Positions 24,618 through 31,898 of a stretch of 31,898 bases of DNA are shown piece after piece. The stretch lies in the NCBI GenBank assembly GCA_009774535.1, contig VSNY01000030.1, forward strand, positions 1-31,898, given 5' to 3'. The notes under the pieces are model-generated. The model did not search any database and had not been told where the DNA came from. It saw only the letters and a list, made by a program, of their open reading frames with translations. A program made the translations under genes and the position numbers. The stretch comes from Lachnospiraceae bacterium (GTDB taxonomy: Bacteria; Bacillota; Clostridia; Lachnospirales; Lachnospiraceae). Position 1 is the first letter of the stretch, and each line of letters begins with the position of its first letter.

Positions 24618-25467
24618 ATGAAGAAAAATATAAGAACAGACACAATTCTAAAAATCAATCGTAAATTGGTGAGAAAATTTCTTGCTCTATCTCTCACAGC
24701 AGTTTTTTTATTTATTCCATCTATGAAATCCAAAGCAATGGTATCATTAGATCTTAAAGAAGAATCACAAACAGATTTACAAGAAAGAGTTTTTGAAGAA
24801 ATACGAACAGGAAATATAACTAATGATGCAGATATAATAAAAGTTGCTCTGGAACAGTATCAGGAAAGAAAAAGCGGCAAGAATAAGTGATCCTGGACAG
24901 GAAATAGCTGTAGATGATAATCTTTCAATTACGCAGATGCTAAGCCGCGAAGTTGATGAAAAAGGGGATATTACAGAAAACATAATGTCAACAAATCTTA
25001 TTGTTTTATATGAAAATAACGAGATTACTAAAGCAAGTGAGTTAATTAATTTTGAGACTAATCAGTATGGAGAATTAAGTTCTTTTAGTATATATGCTAC
25101 AATGACTGTTAGTGTTTTAAATGATATTGGCTCAAGTTTTAACAGGGTACGTTTTAATTATTTTGATACGACATTATATTATGGTACAGCAATGAAAGCA
25201 ACAAAGTTGGAACAATCTTCAACATATGCTAAAGAGTCATGGTTTGTAAATAAGGACATTACAAAACAAACCATAAATCCGCAAGCCAATATTAAATATC
25301 GGTATACACCTTCAAATTTAGAATTTATAAGTTACGGAGCGCTTTACTTAGGCCGGACATGTGAATCACATATATTTGTTGGATCTAACGATCTTGGATT
25401 GGGATATAGCTATACATTTGATACGCAAAATAATGGAAAGGGAACATGGGATGTACTCGTAAAGTAG
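24618..25467 (+). pseudogene. Secreted protein of unknown function, interrupted by a frameshift
   Basis: A strong GAGGAGG precedes ATG 24618. The first frame encodes a signal peptide (basic start, hydrophobic LALSLTAVFLFIP, likely cleavage after MKSKA) and continues to TGA 24888-24890. The second frame, one base later, is open from before 24844 to TAG 25465-25467 and continues smoothly as SDPGQEIAVDDNLSITQMLS. Together they would give about 280 residues. The shift probably lies in the A-rich stretch near 24868-24888, for example in the five-A run of AGAAAAAGC, where one A fewer would restore the frame. I recognise no domain; the C-terminal half is rich in Tyr, Thr and Asn, as in extracellular beta-rich proteins. 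A sequencing error is possible. Base use is much more AT-rich than in the housekeeping genes upstream. Confidence 0.6.
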
Positions 25468-25560
25468 ATTGTATGATCTCCCCAATGCAACCATATAGCT
25501 GGATTAGCTTTTTTATCATCTACACTTGAATTAAGATTTAATTTAAAATTATAGTATTAC

Positions 25561-25704
25561 ATAGAAAAGTAACTTAATACAATTTGCCACAGAGTTAACA
25601 TTTGAAGATAATTTGCAGGTATCTCGAAAATAACGTTCTATTTAAATTATATCAAAATATTCTAAAAAATATAGACATGCATTGTTTATAAGTTACTTTT
25701 CTAT
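25561..25704. mobile_element. 144-bp MITE-like element with perfect 16-bp terminal inverted repeats
   Basis: ATAGAAAAGTAACTTA (25561-25576) is repeated exactly in inverse orientation as TAAGTTACTTTTCTAT (25689-25704). The inner flanks keep a further diverged match (ACAAT on both sides). The 112 bp between carry no coding frame. Size, AT-richness and terminal repeats fit a miniature inverted-repeat transposable element. No clear target-site duplication is visible. The right end lies 20 bp before the lipoprotein start codon, so it may affect that gene's expression. The rest of the 257-bp gap (25468-25724) shows nothing else definite. Confidence 0.55.
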
Positions 25705-25724
25705 TGTTTAAGAGAGGTGCTGTT

Positions 25725-26522
25725 ATGAAAAAATTAACTGTTTTTCTTTTGTTTCTTATTCTTACTCTCTTTCTATGTTCCTGCGGTCAGAGACAGCCGG
25801 ATCAGCACTGGGAATTTCCTGAAACATCCTGGGGAATGAATATGGAAGAAGTGATGAATGCCCTGAATATTCAAAAAGAAGAGATTAGTTATATACATCC
25901 TACTTTTTTAAGCACTCTATTTCATATGGAAGATTATAAGTTGTTTGGTACAAGAGCAGAAAGCATTGATTTTCATTTTTTGAATTTTGAAGCGTATCTG
26001 GAAGAAGATATAGAAAACAAACTTTTGACAATAAGACAGGAGAACCAGGGGTTATTTGATCAAAATCTTTATGATGATGATGTCCGCCTTTTTCAGCAGA
26101 ATCCAGAACATAAGTTCTGTGCTGTTGATGTTAATTATGCTGACAATACGGATATGGAACAAGTATTAAAGGAAATGAAAAAGGTGTATGGGGACACGAT
26201 CCCGCATGTGACTGTTTATGAAACACAGATGAGTTCCATGCAGCCAAAGGAGTATAAAAATTCAGAACAGATACATATCTGGGGAACAGACGTACTTGAC
26301 TCACGTATAGCAAAGAAAGATTCTGAAGCTTACCGGGATGGTTGGAAGCATTATAATCAAAAGATTGATCAGATCGATTGGGCTGACTGGGATCTGTTTA
26401 TCCAAAATGCACGCATGGAATGGATTCTCTGGATCAATGAAGAAAATAATAAGAAATTAAGATTTATGGCTCTTCATGAAGGGATTTACCGGACACTACA
26501 GGAACAAATTTCTGCTCCATAG
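25725..26522 (+). CDS. Putative lipoprotein of unknown function
   Basis: ATG 25725 follows GAGAGG and is preferred to an in-frame TTG at 25704, inside the inverted repeat. The 265-residue product has a lipoprotein signal peptide (MKKLTVFLLFLILTLF) ending in an LCSC lipobox with the lipidated cysteine at position 20. The mature part is acidic and aromatic, with WEFPETSWGMNMEEVMNAL near its start, a pattern seen in lipoproteins with repeated helix-strand units, but I cannot assign a family. It would be anchored on the outer face of the membrane. It stands alone, with a probable MITE upstream and converging apbE downstream. Confidence 0.75.
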   Translation: MKKLTVFLLFLILTLFLCSCGQRQPDQHWEFPETSWGMNMEEVMNALNIQKEEISYIHPTFLSTLFHMEDYKLFGTRAESIDFHFLNFEAYLEEDIENKLLTIRQENQGLFDQNLYDDDVRLFQQNPEHKFCAVDVNYADNTDMEQVLKEMKKVYGDTIPHVTVYETQMSSMQPKEYKNSEQIHIWGTDVLDSRIAKKDSEAYRDGWKHYNQKIDQIDWADWDLFIQNARMEWILWINEENNKKLRFMALHEGIYRTLQEQISAP

Positions 26523-26558
26523 ATTACCCATGCCTGTTTCGTTTTCAGTCAAAGATCC

Positions 26559-26600
26559 CCCTTTCCGGCAGTCCATATCTGCTAAGGCTGCCGAAAAGGG
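26559..26600. terminator. Hairpin between the convergent lipoprotein gene and apbE
   Basis: CCCTTTCCGGCAG (26559-26571) and CTGCCGAAAAGGG (26588-26600) pair over 13 positions with one mismatch and a 16-nt loop. The right arm includes the last codons of apbE. Neither side has a strong U-run, so it may be a weak bidirectional terminator or a barrier to convergent read-through. Confidence 0.45.
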
Positions 26601-27583
26601 ATGTCTGTCCCAATGCCGGAGGAACCATGCAGTTTTTCGTCAGAAGTAATAAAAATGGCCTCCGTACCTTCTAGTGATTCAATCAGTTCCATACCTTTTT
26701 CAAGTCCCAGCGCAAAACAGGACGTACTCAGACCATCCCCGTCTACGGAATTATCACAGATTACAGTTACGCTAAGCAGTCCGTGATCATAAGGATACCC
26801 CGTGTCAGGATCCAGGATATGATGATAACGAATACCGTTTTGCTCGAAATATCGTTCATATACACCGGATGTAACTACCGTCTGGTCTTTGATAGATACA
26901 GATGCAATAGGAGTTCCGGTTTCATCAAATGGTTTTTGAATGCCAATCGCATACGCGCTTCCGTCTTCTTTCGCACCAATTGCCAGTACATTTCCGCCCA
27001 GGTTGATCAGCCCGCTTGTAATTCCCTTGGAAAGCAGGTATTCTTTCATTTTATCCGCAATATAGCCTTTTGCGATGCCTCCTAAGTCCAAGGCGGCGTC
27101 TGGGTCTGTCAGGGTGACTTCATTGCCGTTTACAATAACTTTCCGATCATCCACTGCGGCAGCCGCTTTAGCAATTTCTTCAGCATTTGGAACTGTCGGC
27201 GTTTCAGACTGAAAATCCCATAGCCTGGCCAGCTTTCCGATGGTGATATCAAATTTTCCATTGCTGATGGCTGCGTATGAAAGTCCTTTTTGAATCAGTT
27301 CCAGCGTTTCTTTATGGACTTGTACCGGATGCGGGGCGGCAGCGTTAATCTGGCTGACGTCACTGTCTGGTTTACTTGTGCTGAAGTAATTTTCATATTG
27401 CTGTGCAAGCGTAAAACAGTGTTCCAGTTCCGCGGTTTTTGACGGGTCATACAGTGTAATGGAAATGATAGTATCAAAATAAAATCCGGATTTATGAATT
27501 GGTTCTTTTCTGCTGCAGCCGGAAAAAATTAGGCTGACAAGGAGAAATGGAAGCAGCTTTAATATGCGGTTTTCTGAAATCAT
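26582..27583 (-). CDS. apbE: FAD:protein FMN transferase lipoprotein
   Basis: On the minus strand AAGGA lies 8 nt before ATG 27583, giving 333 residues; an upstream in-frame start at 27670 would add 29 residues and bury the lipoprotein signal. The signal peptide MISENRILKLLPFLLVSLIF ends in lipobox FSGC with Cys23. ApbE motifs follow: FDTIISITLY, ALDLGGIAKGYIAD, GLINLGGNVLAIG and the late HHILDPDTGYP. ApbE moves FMN from FAD onto a threonine of target flavoproteins such as Rnf or Nqr subunits outside the cell. No such target gene is in the window, so the partner must be elsewhere. It is transcribed alone from the promoter at 27731-27759. Confidence 0.93.
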   Translation of the reverse strand: MISENRILKLLPFLLVSLIFSGCSRKEPIHKSGFYFDTIISITLYDPSKTAELEHCFTLAQQYENYFSTSKPDSDVSQINAAAPHPVQVHKETLELIQKGLSYAAISNGKFDITIGKLARLWDFQSETPTVPNAEEIAKAAAAVDDRKVIVNGNEVTLTDPDAALDLGGIAKGYIADKMKEYLLSKGITSGLINLGGNVLAIGAKEDGSAYAIGIQKPFDETGTPIASVSIKDQTVVTSGVYERYFEQNGIRYHHILDPDTGYPYDHGLLSVTVICDNSVDGDGLSTSCFALGLEKGMELIESLEGTEAIFITSDEKLHGSSGIGTDIPFRQP

Positions 27584-27713
27584 GGCTGAATTCCTTCCAT
27601 AAAATAATAGATTTCCTGATTCTGTTAGGTGCTTAAGGACATTTTTTGCGCAAAATGGCCGGGCCGCCAATTAATAACACGCAGCGCAATGTCATAAGCG
27701 GAGGTTTTAACGT

Positions 27714-27737
27714 ATGAATAGGATAAAAAAATTATAA
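27714..27737 (+). other. Seven-codon mini-ORF with a strong ribosome site
   Basis: GGAGG (27700-27704) stands 9 nt before ATG 27714, which opens the frame MNRIKKL ending at TAA 27735-27737. It lies on the plus strand, overlapping the -10 box of the apbE promoter. It may be the truncated start of a lost gene or chance; no plus-strand promoter was found upstream of it. Confidence 0.25.
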
Positions 27738-27759
27738 ATAAACAAGAGGAAATTGTCAA
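27731..27759 (-). promoter_or_regulatory. Consensus sigma-A promoter for apbE
   Basis: Read on the minus strand, TTGACA (27759-27754) and TATAAT (27736-27731) are perfect boxes with a 17-nt spacer. The start point would be near 27724, giving an apbE leader of about 140 nt. No known riboswitch was recognised in that leader. Confidence 0.75.
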
Positions 27760-27795
27760 ACAGCAAATGTATGCCATGAATGAAGCTGCTGCTTG

Positions 27796-27832
27796 TTAAG
27801 AAATTCTTAAGAAATTTTTAGAATGATATAAA
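27796..27832 (+). promoter_or_regulatory. Phased direct repeats and -10 box upstream of the GT2-GtrA operon
   Basis: TTAAGAAATTC (27796-27806), TTAAGAAATTT (27807-27817) and the partial TTAGAATGATA (27818-27828) are three repeats at 11-bp spacing. The first repeat plus the start of the second also form the palindrome TTAAGAAATTCTTAA (27796-27810). A -10-like TATAAA lies at 27827-27832, while the matching -35 position (27804-27809, TTCTTA) is poor and covered by the repeats. This layout fits activation by an OmpR/PhoB-family response regulator. The remaining leader to ATG 27973 (about 133 nt) shows no further clear element. Confidence 0.5.
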
Positions 27833-27972
27833 TTGCAAATTTGTTGTTTTTGTCATAGAATAAATGTTGGATTTTTAAATGCGCTGCCTTGGTCTGCATG
27901 GCTATTGGTATCACGCAGTTTGAAAATACAATGAATGACCGAACTTGATAGAACGTAAGGAGTGATGCAAAA

Positions 27973-29229
27973 ATGATTCGTAATTCTGTACTGATTATTC
28001 CATCTTTGAATCCGGATGGAAGATTGATGGAATATGTAAAAGATTTGATTGCACATGGATTTGCAAAGATTATACTGATTAATGATGGCAGCGTGCCAGA
28101 GTCCAGGCCGATTTTTGATGCTTTGTGCAGCCTGCCGGAATGTGATGTGCTGGTACATACGGTAAATATGGGAAAAGGCCGTTCCCTGAAAGACGCCTTT
28201 AATTATTATTGTCAGAAATATGCCCAGGATTATTTGGGTGTTATTACGGTGGATGCAGACGGTCAGCATACTCTGGAAGATGTGATTCGTCTGGATGATG
28301 CGATGCTGATCTATCCGGATGCGTTATTATTGGGTGTACGTGATTTTGACAACCCGTCTGTACCGTTTAAAAGCAGATTCGGCAATAAATTAACCAAACA
28401 GGTGATGCGCGTTCTGATTGGAAACGCTGCGCAGGCAGATCAAAACAGCCGGAAACAAGCGATTACAGATACGCAGACAGGAATGCGCGGAATCGGCAAC
28501 GGGCTGGTCAGGAGTTATCTGACACTGGCAGGCGAACGGTTTGAATATGAGACAAATATGCTGATCGAAGCGCTGCATACACATACGCCAGTGAAAGAAA
28601 TCCAAATAAAAACCGTCTATATCAATGAAAACAGCGAAACACATTTCCGGCCTCTGGCAGATTCTGCTGCTATTTACCGGCAGATTTTTTCAACATTTTT
28701 TAAATATGCATTGGCTTCGCTGTCGTCTTTTCTGATTGATTATGGTATGTACAGCTTATTGATTCTGCTGCTGCAGGTGATGCCTCTGGCTGCACGGATC
28801 TGGATTGCAGCCGCAGCCGCGCGGATTTTGTCGTCTTTGTATAATTATGCTGTAAATCGAAACGTAGTATTTAAAAATCAGACAGATCCCGTATGGACAA
28901 TGGAAAAATACTATATCCTTTGTATCGTGCAAATTTGCTGCAGTGCGCAGATGGTATGGCTTGTCTGTCGGTATACGTCTTTCTCTGAAGTCCTGGTTAA
29001 GCTGTTTGTGGACATGCTGCTGTTTTTTGCAAGTTATTCGATACAAAAGAATTGGGTATTCCGGGAAAACAAGATCAGAAAAAAACAGTTCCTGCCATAT
29101 GCGGGTATGTCTGAAAAAGCGGGAATGCATACGCATAGCAAAGATACCTGTATAACAGCAAAAGCAAAGCGGCGGATTCATAGCAAAGATATGCAGAATA
29201 TTCATCAGCATGGATTGCGGGAAGGATAA
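27973..29229 (+). CDS. GT2 (polyprenyl-phosphate glycosyltransferase-like) fused to GtrA membrane domain
   Basis: AAGGAG precedes ATG 27973. Residues about 1-225 form a GT2 domain of the DPM1 type: LINDGS (35-40), NMGKGRSLKDAF (65-76) and TVDADGQHT (92-100). Residues about 235-375 form a GtrA domain with four hydrophobic helices and the conserved NYAVNRNVVFKN and QKNWVFREN segments. Such proteins move a sugar from a nucleotide donor onto polyprenyl phosphate and help present it across the membrane. A basic, low-complexity tail (about 375-418) contains a repeated HSKD motif (THSKDT and IHSKDM). The next gene starts close by in an overlapping frame, and its GT-C-like product is a natural user of the lipid-linked sugar. 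Confidence 0.88.
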   Translation: MIRNSVLIIPSLNPDGRLMEYVKDLIAHGFAKIILINDGSVPESRPIFDALCSLPECDVLVHTVNMGKGRSLKDAFNYYCQKYAQDYLGVITVDADGQHTLEDVIRLDDAMLIYPDALLLGVRDFDNPSVPFKSRFGNKLTKQVMRVLIGNAAQADQNSRKQAITDTQTGMRGIGNGLVRSYLTLAGERFEYETNMLIEALHTHTPVKEIQIKTVYINENSETHFRPLADSAAIYRQIFSTFFKYALASLSSFLIDYGMYSLLILLLQVMPLAARIWIAAAAARILSSLYNYAVNRNVVFKNQTDPVWTMEKYYILCIVQICCSAQMVWLVCRYTSFSEVLVKLFVDMLLFFASYSIQKNWVFRENKIRKKQFLPYAGMSEKAGMHTHSKDTCITAKAKRRIHSKDMQNIHQHGLREG

Positions 29230-29236
29230 TACAAAT

Positions 29237-31078
29237 ATGGAGACGATGCTTCGTTTTGGCCTGTTCCTGCTTTCCATGACAGGTTATTTGTTATACATGA
29301 CGCAAAGATACCAGATCCGCATGGAATTTGCACCAGCCTTGTTTTGCGCATGGATAAGCAACCTGCTGTTTGCAGCCGGAATACTGAATATTCTGCCGCA
29401 TGCGGTGTGGCTGCTGTTTGCGGGAGGATTCTTTTTCCTGATCCGGTCTGCAAACAGCAATTACGTTTCTGCTTCTCATTGTCAGCTGGAGCAGCATACG
29501 ATTGATCAATATAAAAACAAAAATATATTTTTACAAAATAGAAGTGTTTTATTTAGATATATTGTATTTTTAATTGTTATAATTTATTTTTTTCAGCTGC
29601 TGTACAGCGCGCATTTTACCAGTTATGATAATTTCAGCCATTGGGCTACGGTCGTGAAAGATTTGCTGCTGCAGCAGCGGATGCCGAATTTTGAAGATGC
29701 GGTGATCCGCTTTCAATCTTATCCGCTTGGAAGCTCTCTGTTTCTTTTTTATGTCTGCAGCATCATCGGGACGTCGGATGGATGTATGCTCTGGGCGCAG
29801 TTTTTGATGCTTGGAAGCTTTCTGTTTGTCCTGGCCGCTCTGATTCGCAAAAAAAACGTGTGTCAGTCATTTTTTGCGGCGCTGTGCAGTATCTGGATGC
29901 TGTCGGTCAATAACAGCATTTATGAGCTGCGTGTAGATACATTGCTGCCAATAGCCGGAATTGCCGCGTTTACCATACTCTATATAGAAAAGGAACAGCC
30001 CGGGAAAGCGATGTATCAATCTATGGGTATCCTGATGCTGTTAGTTAACATCAAAAACAGCGGTATTTTTTTCTATCTGGCGTGCATCCTGTTTTTTGCT
30101 GTCTATCATCATAAAGGATTCTGGCAGTACAAAAAGCCGTTCTTTGCCGCAGGGCTTATAGCCCCGTTATCTGTAATATTTTTATGGAAACGGCACGTAG
30201 CTTTTGCATTTTCAGACGGCATGTCTTCCAAACATTCTATGAACCTTGCACATTTTGGAGAAATGGCAGCAAAAAAGTCGACAGAAGATATCCTGGAGAT
30301 CGGAATGGCGATCATCAGGCGTTTTACAGATTTTAGAAATGTCGAAGTAACATACATGCTGTTTGCTACGGCTTTGGTTTTAATTCTGCTCCTGTCCCTG
30401 GCCAGGAGCGGTTTATGGATAAAAATGCTCTGGCTGCTGGCTGGTATTTGGAGCTGTTTTATTATATATACAGTTTCTTTATATGCAATGTATATTTTTT
30501 CCATGCCGATGGGAGAGTCTGCCCATCTGGCAAGTTACGACAGATATATTTTATCTGTACTGATCTTCTTATACGGGATCATAGCTGTAGTAATTCTTGA
30601 TACAGGGAATATTTTTTCTATCAGATGTAAAAACATATATAAATTAAAATACTTAAACTTTAACATTATTTCATGCAGCGCTATTTTAGGAACCATCTTG
30701 TTATTTGCGTTTCTTTTGTCCTGGCAGGTCCGCAAACGACTGGAACTTTTGATTCAGCCGCCGGATTTTACCCATACGAAACGAAGCCGGATGCAGGAAC
30801 TGATCAAAAAAAATGGAATCACAGAAGAAGATTCCGTCTTTCTATATGTTAAAGGCAGCGCTGACGATGCGAGATATTTCTTTTATCTGACCAGATTCGA
30901 ACTATGGACAGATGACGTCCTGGTCGTTTATGAGGAGAATTTTGAGCAAAACTGGCAGCATATCCAAGATTATGATAAGCTGGTGATCTGGGAATCTGAT
31001 GAACATACGGACTGGTACTTGAAAACGCAAGGGCTTTCGCAGTATTTGGGAATAGATCAAATCGTAATTACAAAATAA
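29237..31078 (+). CDS. Polytopic membrane protein, probable GT-C-type glycosyltransferase
   Basis: GGAAGGA about 10 nt upstream favours ATG 29237; an ATG at 29210 would overlap the preceding gene by 20 nt. The 613-residue protein has roughly a dozen membrane segments. Between early segments lies SYDNFSHWA, an Asp/His-containing motif in the first large outer loop, as in GT-C enzymes that use polyprenyl-phosphate sugars. The last 110 residues (from about 505) form a soluble domain outside or inside the membrane with a VFLYVKGSADDARYF segment. I cannot name a family with certainty. The gene contains AT-rich pockets (about 29505-29600 and 30605-30680). Its place directly after a GT2-GtrA fusion supports a glycosyltransferase role. 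Confidence 0.7.
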   Translation: METMLRFGLFLLSMTGYLLYMTQRYQIRMEFAPALFCAWISNLLFAAGILNILPHAVWLLFAGGFFFLIRSANSNYVSASHCQLEQHTIDQYKNKNIFLQNRSVLFRYIVFLIVIIYFFQLLYSAHFTSYDNFSHWATVVKDLLLQQRMPNFEDAVIRFQSYPLGSSLFLFYVCSIIGTSDGCMLWAQFLMLGSFLFVLAALIRKKNVCQSFFAALCSIWMLSVNNSIYELRVDTLLPIAGIAAFTILYIEKEQPGKAMYQSMGILMLLVNIKNSGIFFYLACILFFAVYHHKGFWQYKKPFFAAGLIAPLSVIFLWKRHVAFAFSDGMSSKHSMNLAHFGEMAAKKSTEDILEIGMAIIRRFTDFRNVEVTYMLFATALVLILLLSLARSGLWIKMLWLLAGIWSCFIIYTVSLYAMYIFSMPMGESAHLASYDRYILSVLIFLYGIIAVVILDTGNIFSIRCKNIYKLKYLNFNIISCSAILGTILLFAFLLSWQVRKRLELLIQPPDFTHTKRSRMQELIKKNGITEEDSVFLYVKGSADDARYFFYLTRFELWTDDVLVVYEENFEQNWQHIQDYDKLVIWESDEHTDWYLKTQGLSQYLGIDQIVITK

Positions 31079-31119
31079 TGAATGCTCTGCTGATTTTTCA
31101 TAAGGAGAAGGAGATCAAA

Positions 31120-31898
31120 ATGAATAAAAATAGAGATATCTTTGGAACAGAACTTGAAGCAGTTATAACGAGTTATAATCAGGGAACGATGATTCTTGAA
31201 GCTGTTGATTCTATATGTACCCAAACAGTATTACCACAGAAAATTATAATTGTAGACGATGGTTCTACCGATGAGTGTTCCATTCGTGTATTAAAAGAGA
31301 TTGAAAAAAAGTCTGATTTACCAATTCCGGTAATCATACATTACCAGGAAAACAGAGGCGTATCTGCTGCGAGAAATGCTGGTATTAAGAAAGCGCAGGC
31401 ACCTATGGTATTAGTATTAGACGGAGATGACAGACTGAAAACTGAATTTACGGAGTATGTAAGTCAGCTGCTTCGTGACAATCCATCTATGGTTGCTGCG
31501 TCCTCCTGGATGCATACATTTGGGGCGTTAGATTCCATAATCCGTCCTGATGGGGGAAAGATAAGTTCATTTTTATCCCATAATTGCTGTCCGGCGACAC
31601 ATATCCTTCGCCGAGACATATTTGAACAATGTGGAGGTTATGATGAATCTATGCGTTCTGGTTTTGAAGATTGGGATTATTTTTTAAGCATGTTAGAAAC
31701 TTCTTCGGAATCATGCATTGGGATTGTCGGGCAACCGCTGATCCAGTACCGTACAACGCCTGCTTCATCAAATATAAAAAGCATGACGAAACGATTGGAA
31801 CTTATGCGATTGATCATTGAAAAACATATTAGCAGTTATCATCGTTATCTTGTAGACGCGCTGCTGGATATAGAAACCATATCAAATGCAAGGTGTCC
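31120..31898 (+). CDS. GT2 family glycosyltransferase (partial, runs off the window)
   Basis: AAGGAGAAGGAG precedes ATG 31120, and the frame stays open to the last base, so the C-terminus is missing. The 259 residues visible form a GT-A domain of family GT2: ELEAVITSYNQG near the start, IIIVDDGSTDE (about 43-53), ENRGVSAARNAGI, VLVLDGDDR (about 97-105, the DxD metal site) and GFEDWDYFL (about 181-189, the catalytic-base region). It would add a sugar from a nucleotide donor in the cytoplasm. It begins 41 nt after the GT-C-like gene and is probably in the same operon. Substrate is unknown. Confidence 0.88.
   Translation, partial: MNKNRDIFGTELEAVITSYNQGTMILEAVDSICTQTVLPQKIIIVDDGSTDECSIRVLKEIEKKSDLPIPVIIHYQENRGVSAARNAGIKKAQAPMVLVLDGDDRLKTEFTEYVSQLLRDNPSMVAASSWMHTFGALDSIIRPDGGKISSFLSHNCCPATHILRRDIFEQCGGYDESMRSGFEDWDYFLSMLETSSESCIGIVGQPLIQYRTTPASSNIKSMTKRLELMRLIIEKHISSYHRYLVDALLDIETISNARC

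Noticed and set aside
24868..24890. Programmed -1 ribosomal frameshift joining the two frames
   Set aside because: The frame change needed is +1 (or -2), and no canonical X-XXY-YYZ heptamer sits in the right phase; mutation or read error is simpler.
25490..25520. Intrinsic terminator after the frameshifted gene
   Set aside because: A T-run follows AGCT-loop-AGCT, but the stem is only 4 bp and does not extend, so it is too weak to call.
27584..27724. Riboswitch (for example flavin-sensing) in the apbE leader
   Set aside because: I could not see the conserved blocks of a known FMN or other riboswitch class; only the length of the leader is suggestive.
1..31898. CRISPR array, tRNA or rRNA genes
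   Set aside because: No regularly spaced identical repeats and no recognisable tRNA or rRNA segments were seen on either strand by reading; a covariance scan was not possible.

Overview
The window looks like a chromosomal segment of a low-to-moderate GC Clostridia bacterium, most likely a Lachnospiraceae member. This is inferred from the gene order (pyrH-frr-uppS-cdsA-dxr-rseP), purine-rich Shine-Dalgarno sites, GTG/TTG starts and the flavour of the surface-glycan genes; I ran no database search. No tRNA, rRNA or CRISPR array was recognised.

Region 1 (1-16457) is one long, tightly spaced plus-strand operon for a phosphate-linked surface glycopolymer, teichoic-acid-like and probably carrying phospho-substituents. 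It starts with the last 16 codons of an unknown gene. It then has a LicC-like nucleotidyltransferase, a three-domain protein (nucleotidyltransferase + RmlD-like SDR + PurF-like phosphoribosyltransferase), a YidC insertase fused to a CDP-glycerol-type glycerophosphotransferase, a type I signal peptidase, a four-module glycosyltransferase, a HAD-family protein, a methyltransferase with a kinase-like C-terminus, a TagD-like cytidylyltransferase, a LicD transferase with an N-terminal repeat, a TagG/TagH-type ABC exporter whose permease has an added extracytoplasmic domain, and an RfbF-type glucose-1-phosphate cytidylyltransferase. The set covers donor activation, chain assembly, modification and export. 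Several proteins are unusual fusions. The first 5.4 kb look AT-richer than the rest, which suggests mosaic assembly.

Region 2 (16458-24219) begins with a hairpin and a consensus sigma-A-type promoter. It encodes a membrane-anchored polysaccharide deacetylase and a bactofilin, then the housekeeping block pyrH, frr, uppS, cdsA, dxr, rseP. UppS supplies the undecaprenyl carrier that region 1 and region 3 would need. The bactofilin gene has a strong internal ribosome binding site and start codon that could yield a bactofilin-core-only isoform. A terminator-like hairpin lies between frr and uppS.

Region 3a (24220-27583) is an accessory, AT-rich break: the tail of a Rpn/PD-(D/E)XK-type transposase-nuclease, a secreted-protein gene split by a frameshift, a 144-bp element with perfect 16-bp terminal inverted repeats (MITE-like), a lipoprotein gene, and apbE on the minus strand.

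Region 3b (27584-31898) starts with a divergent control region: a perfect TTGACA-N17-TATAAT promoter for apbE, and three 11-bp-phased direct repeats upstream of a -10 on the plus strand, resembling an OmpR/PhoB-type response-regulator site. The plus-strand operon encodes a GT2-GtrA fusion, a polytopic GT-C-like membrane protein and a GT2 running off the window end, so it is a second glycan (polyprenyl-phosphate sugar) locus.
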